From contig JBAZBX010000004.1 in NCBI GenBank assembly GCA_041671305.1, positions 1 to 50,401 of the forward strand: a DNA stretch of 50,401 nt. Direction: 5' to 3'. Numbering within the stretch: the first letter of the stretch is position 1; each line of letters opens with the position of its first letter. The translations under genes and the position numbers were made by a program. The DNA comes from CAIPBY01 sp041671305. Lineage in GTDB: Bacteria; Patescibacteriota; Patescibacteriia; 2-01-FULL-39-33. The notes under the pieces are model-generated. The model ran no database searches. It had not been told where the DNA came from and saw only the letters and a program-made list of their open reading frames with translations. This document shows, one piece after another, positions 46,992-50,401 of this stretch.

Positions 46992-48752
46992 ATGAAAGAT
47001 AACACCAAAAAAACTTTTGGATTCTACTTCCAGGCGATCAAGCGTCACAAGCTTTTGTATTTGGTTATTTTTATGGCTACTATGGGTGCCGTGTCCGCTG
47101 ATGTTATCGTTCCAATATATTTCAAAGATTTTTTTAATCAATTGGTTAGCGGATTAGACAAGGATTTGGTCGTAAAAAGTTTGGTTTCTTTGCTTATTAT
47201 TATTACCGTTGTTAAATTTGTACAATGGGTTTTTTGGAGGATAGCCGGCTTCAGCATGGATCATGCCATGTCCAAAACTATTGCCGAACTCTCCGATATT
47301 TGTTTTGCCTATTTACATAAGCATTCGTTTACTTTTTTTAGCAACAGCTTTGTTGGATCGCTAGTCAAGCGAGTCAAGTGGTTCACTGGCGCATTTGAAG
47401 TTATTTTTGATAATATCTTTTTCAGTCTGTTGCCTTTGGCTTTGTATGTTATCGCCGCTATGTTTGTTCTAGTAAGAGTTAATGTTTATTTGGCTTTGGC
47501 GATTTTTATTTGGACGATTATATTTTTAATTATTAATTGGTCTTTTACCAAGTATAAATTAAAATACGACATCATTCGCAACGAGATGGAAAGCAAATCC
47601 TCGGGCGTGATTGCGGATACTATTACCAACAACAATAACGTCAAATTATTCAACGGCTACCACAAAGAGATAAAAGATTTCGCCAAGGTAACTGATGATC
47701 TCAGACGTATCAGAAGATTTGCTTGGAATTTAGGCGATTTATTTGAGGCCATTCAGGGATTGCTCATGCTTATTTTGGAAATGGGAGTGTTTTTCTTGGC
47801 TGTCTATCTCTGGAGAAAAGGTCTAATTACTCTCGGAGATTTTGTGCTAATCCAGGCTTACGTCATAGATATATTTATGAGAGTTTGGAATTTTGGCAAA
47901 AATATCAGGAGAATTTATGAAAGTTTGTCTGATGCCGAGGAGATGACTCAGATCTTGGTCACTCCTCATGAGATTGTAGATATCCCCGGAGCCAAAAAAT
48001 TAAAAGTGACGACCGGAAAAATAGAATTTCAAAAGGTTTTGTTTAATTACAATGAAACCAGGAGCGTGCTCAAGAATTTCAACTTAGTCATTGCTCCGCA
48101 TCAGAGATTGGCTATTATCGGACCATCAGGGGCAGGCAAAACCACTATTGTAAAATTATTGTTTAGAATGCATGAAGTGACTGGCGGTAAGATTCTCCTT
48201 GATGGGCAGGATATTTCTCGGGTTACTCAGGAAAGCCTTTGGGCCAATATTTCTTTGGTACCGCAAGATCCGATTTTGTTCCACAGAACTTTGATGGAAA
48301 ATATCAGATATGGCCGATTTAATGCCACGGACAAGGAAGTGATAAGAGCGGCCAAGCTGGCGCATTGCCATGATTTCATCATGTCTTCGCCTGATGGCTA
48401 CAATACTTATGTGGGAGAAAGAGGCATTAAATTATCCGGCGGTGAAAGGCAAAGAGTGGCTATTGCTCGGGCTATTCTTCGTGATGCGCCCATTCTTGTC
48501 CTTGACGAGGCGACTTCCAGCCTTGATTCAGAGTCCGAGCATTTGATTCAGGATGCTCTAGAAAAATTAATGAAGCACAAAACTGTCATTGTGATTGCGC
48601 ATCGGCTTTCTACTATCAGGCAAATGGACAGAATTGTGGTAGTGGACAAGGGCGGAATCATTGAAGATGGAAGCCACGGCGATCTGACCAAGAAGAAAGA
48701 AGGTTTGTATCAGAGATTGTGGCAGTTCCAGGCTGGCGGATTTATCAAATAA
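46992..48752 (+). CDS. ABC exporter, fused membrane and ATPase domains
   Basis: 586 residues. Residues 1-330 are the six-helix transmembrane domain; the ATPase has Walker A GPSGAGKT (377-384), the signature LSGGE (481-485), Walker B ILVLDE (501-506) and the switch histidine H537. MsbA/lipid- or peptide-exporter type; one half-transporter, so a homodimer or an unseen partner is needed. The substrate cannot be told. Promoter so close that translation is probably leaderless. The following terminator is shared with the converging gene. Confidence 0.95.
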   Translation: MKDNTKKTFGFYFQAIKRHKLLYLVIFMATMGAVSADVIVPIYFKDFFNQLVSGLDKDLVVKSLVSLLIIITVVKFVQWVFWRIAGFSMDHAMSKTIAELSDICFAYLHKHSFTFFSNSFVGSLVKRVKWFTGAFEVIFDNIFFSLLPLALYVIAAMFVLVRVNVYLALAIFIWTIIFLIINWSFTKYKLKYDIIRNEMESKSSGVIADTITNNNNVKLFNGYHKEIKDFAKVTDDLRRIRRFAWNLGDLFEAIQGLLMLILEMGVFFLAVYLWRKGLITLGDFVLIQAYVIDIFMRVWNFGKNIRRIYESLSDAEEMTQILVTPHEIVDIPGAKKLKVTTGKIEFQKVLFNYNETRSVLKNFNLVIAPHQRLAIIGPSGAGKTTIVKLLFRMHEVTGGKILLDGQDISRVTQESLWANISLVPQDPILFHRTLMENIRYGRFNATDKEVIRAAKLAHCHDFIMSSPDGYNTYVGERGIKLSGGERQRVAIARAILRDAPILVLDEATSSLDSESEHLIQDALEKLMKHKTVIVIAHRLSTIRQMDRIVVVDKGGIIEDGSHGDLTKKKEGLYQRLWQFQAGGFIK

Positions 48753-48766
48753 ATTTTTAAGAGTTA

Positions 48767-48801
48767 AAACACCGCTCCAATGTTCTATGGGAGCGGTGTT
48801 T
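48767..48801. terminator. Bidirectional terminator between converging genes
   Basis: A perfect 12-bp stem (48767-48778 with 48790-48801) with an 11-nt loop lies between the ABC gene and the minus-strand gene. The A/T ends give T-rich tails on both strands. Confidence 0.85.
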
Positions 48802-48820
48802 ATATTTAGATCAAAATTAA

Positions 48821-49228
48821 TTATTTGTTTTCTGCCTCGCAGGTTTTTACTGTAGTCTTGAGAGCTTTCTTGTTGGCTTTGATGGTTTTCAGGGCTAATT
48901 TTTTGGCTTCCTTGGTTCCAATCTTGGCTTTCTGCAAGAAATTTCTTTTGGTATCTCTGTCTGATATATTCTTGGTTTCTCGCAGGGCTTGTCTATAATT
49001 GTTGCTGGCCGCCTTAACCGATTCAACATAAAGCTTATTTTCATCTTTCAAGGCTTGTCTATAAATTTTTCGGCATTCAACCCAAGGTCTGGTGCTAGTG
49101 CTGGTTTTACTTTTGATCTGAGCATGGGTAATAAAGGCAATAATGGGGAAAACTAAAACCACGATAAAGATGGGAATTAATATTTTGGTTATTTTTGTTA
49201 ATTTCATTTTATCTAAATTTATTAACAA
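48821..49228 (-). CDS. Small basic single-pass membrane protein
   Basis: 135 residues. A hydrophobic helix (about 12-35, KILIPIFIVVLVFPIIAFITHA) is followed by a strongly basic, alanine-rich helical part (YRQALKDENKLYVESVKAASNNYRQALRE and similar) with repeated KA and YRQAL words, probably a coiled coil. It ends VKTCEAENK. Probably exposed outside or at the membrane surface. Homologues in CPR genomes are of unknown role; no motif is recognised. Confidence 0.65.
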   Translation of the reverse strand: MLINLDKMKLTKITKILIPIFIVVLVFPIIAFITHAQIKSKTSTSTRPWVECRKIYRQALKDENKLYVESVKAASNNYRQALRETKNISDRDTKRNFLQKAKIGTKEAKKLALKTIKANKKALKTTVKTCEAENK

Positions 49229-49284
49229 TAGTTAATGTTTAGTAATAATTGCATTATATCAAAAAATAGAGCGAAATGTCCACA

Positions 49285-49313
49285 TTGGATAATAGTATTC
49301 TATCTGTTATAAT
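49285..49313 (+). promoter_or_regulatory. Promoter of the second S11 peptidase
   Basis: TTGGAT (49285-49290), 17-nt spacer, TATAAT (49308-49313), TG at 49305-49306 (extended). The start would be about 25 nt before the ATG at 49345. Confidence 0.8.
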
Positions 49314-49344
49314 TATAAATACTGACGAACTAAATATTTTTGAT

Positions 49345-50401
49345 ATGGCAAATAAATTATATACAAAAAAGATTTTAATATTGGCTATGGCGATTTTGCT
49401 TTTGTTGCCTAATATTTCTCTGGCTGCAACTGCTAAAGCCAAGGTAGCTTCCAAGACAACAAAGACTGTTGTGGCTAAGCCCAAAGTATTGACGGCCAAT
49501 GATTTGTTGGGAAGATTTTTAATTCAGAAACAAAGTTATAATAGGTTGTGGTATGTCAGTAAAACGGATAAGAAAAGATACTACATCAAAGATGACAGCG
49601 ATTTGAAATGGGTTATGGAAAATTTTGCTCAGAAATTAACCCAAGCGGAGTTAAATAAAATTCCTGTCAATGCCAAATCTAGAACCAAGGCCAATATGGC
49701 TGTGGCGCAGAAATATTATGGCGCTGTTGTTTATGCGTCGTCAACTTCGTCATCCGCAAAAGCTTCTTATTGGTATGTAAATCCCGGTGACAGTATAAGA
49801 TATGGCTTAAATAGTTATGCAGATGTTTATAATATGGCCAAAGTTATCGGGCTTACTGTTGATGACGCCACTTTGCGCAAAGTAGTGATGAATGACAAGC
49901 AATTGACCTTTGATGCCACTTTTAATTCTGTGGCTTATGTCAAATATGATGGCAGCCAATTTGTAAGTGGTTCCAACGCCAATACTATTTTGCCCATTGC
50001 TTCTTTGACCAAGCTGATGACGGCTTTGGTCTTAAATGATTTGGCTATAGATTGGACTAGGGAGGTGACCATTACAGAAGAAGAAATAAATTATCCCAAG
50101 ATAGTGGTTAATGGGGATGCGACTAGTGAAGTGCCTCTTGAAGCGGGAGATTCTGTCAGGATGAGTGATCTCTGGATAGCCATGCTTACAGCTTCGTCCA
50201 ACCAATCGGCCGTGATATTGGCGGATAATTCTGGGCTAAACAGAGAGGAATTCGTAGTGGCCATGAATAAAAAAGCGAAAGAATTGGGACTCAAGAAAAC
50301 TAAGTTTTATGAAATGACAGGACTTGATCCCAACAATGTAAGTACGCCTCAGGATATGGCTCTTATCGCTAATTCTGCTTTTGTCAAAGAGAAAATCGCT
50401 C
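49345..50401 (+). CDS. S11 D,D-peptidase with N-terminal doublet, 3' end missing
   Basis: Runs off the window after 352 codons. A signal peptide (about 1-28, ending SLAA) leads to two related segments, RLWYVSKTDKKRYYIKDDSD near 67-86 and SYWYVNPGDSIRYGLNSYAD near 141-160, each followed by a helix and a KIPV/LRKV-like end; this WYV-type doublet is common in CPR secreted proteins but has no known function. The S11 catalytic part begins near 190 with SLTK (S220, K223) and later SSN (in LTASSNQSA); the KTG motif would lie beyond the window. Peptidoglycan trimming is expected. Second S11 gene in the window. Confidence 0.85.
   Translation, partial: MANKLYTKKILILAMAILLLLPNISLAATAKAKVASKTTKTVVAKPKVLTANDLLGRFLIQKQSYNRLWYVSKTDKKRYYIKDDSDLKWVMENFAQKLTQAELNKIPVNAKSRTKANMAVAQKYYGAVVYASSTSSSAKASYWYVNPGDSIRYGLNSYADVYNMAKVIGLTVDDATLRKVVMNDKQLTFDATFNSVAYVKYDGSQFVSGSNANTILPIASLTKLMTALVLNDLAIDWTREVTITEEEINYPKIVVNGDATSEVPLEAGDSVRMSDLWIAMLTASSNQSAVILADNSGLNREEFVVAMNKKAKELGLKKTKFYEMTGLDPNNVSTPQDMALIANSAFVKEKIA

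Noticed and set aside
1..50401. CRISPR array or cas genes
   Set aside because: No regularly spaced direct repeats and no Cas-like protein were seen.
1..50401. Transposase or integrase genes
   Set aside because: None is encoded; the repeats found are short and non-coding.

Overview
The window reads as a low-GC genome fragment from a Candidate Phyla Radiation bacterium (Patescibacteria, most like the Parcubacteria side). The reasons are an S10-spc ribosomal operon that passes directly from rpsE to rplO with no rpmD (L30), a zinc-ribbon uS14, long charged tails on several ribosomal proteins, tRNAs without an encoded CCA, an AspRS without the GAD insertion, and many small secreted or single-pass proteins of CPR type. 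TGA is used as a stop and the Trp tRNA has a CCA anticodon, so the standard bacterial code applies. The assignment is inference from gene content; no 16S gene is present.

Positions 1-14.9 kb hold the translation core: the 3' part of fusA, a Phd-like small gene, tuf with its own promoter and folded leader, then rpsJ, a 300-nt structured gap, and rplC to secY closed by a strong terminator. From 15.0 to 28.1 kb come adk, a promoter-SD-terminator mini-gene on the minus strand, map, csaA, ruvX, recO, aspS, small envelope proteins, an HD hydrolase, a YbaK-like deacylase with a lysine-rich tail, scpA-scpB, a D,D-carboxypeptidase, tpiA, fba and a TPR protein. 28.1-29.0 kb is a tRNA cluster (Thr-GGT, Tyr, Thr-TGT, Trp) with rpmG and a broken tRNA-Thr 5' copy. 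29.0-30.8 kb is an ECF sigma factor, a membrane partner and a secreted protein, followed by a GC-rich folded element and a queuosine-precursor transporter.

31.8-43.0 kb is a surface-glycan region: GT2, GT4, a CapK-like ligase, a hexapeptide acyltransferase and a flippase-like protein on the plus strand, facing two large GT39-type membrane transferases and an 808-residue duplicated extracytoplasmic protein on the minus strand. 43.1-50.4 kb carries a peptidoglycan-binding surface protein, a DEAD-box helicase, a GC-rich transcription unit of unknown nature, an ABC exporter, a small basic protein and the 5' part of a second S11 peptidase with a novel-looking N-terminal doublet.

Two features run through the window. 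Almost every gene starts after an A/T-rich stretch with no Shine-Dalgarno sequence; strong SD motifs occur mainly before tiny or unusual ORFs. Promoters repeatedly show an extended -10 of the form TGtTATAAT, sometimes so close to the ATG that the mRNA would be leaderless. The best candidates for undescribed biology are the two GC-rich mini transcription units (15.69-15.97 kb and 46.4-46.96 kb), the Trp tRNA with a non-canonical elbow, and the GC-rich folded element at 30.87-31.05 kb.
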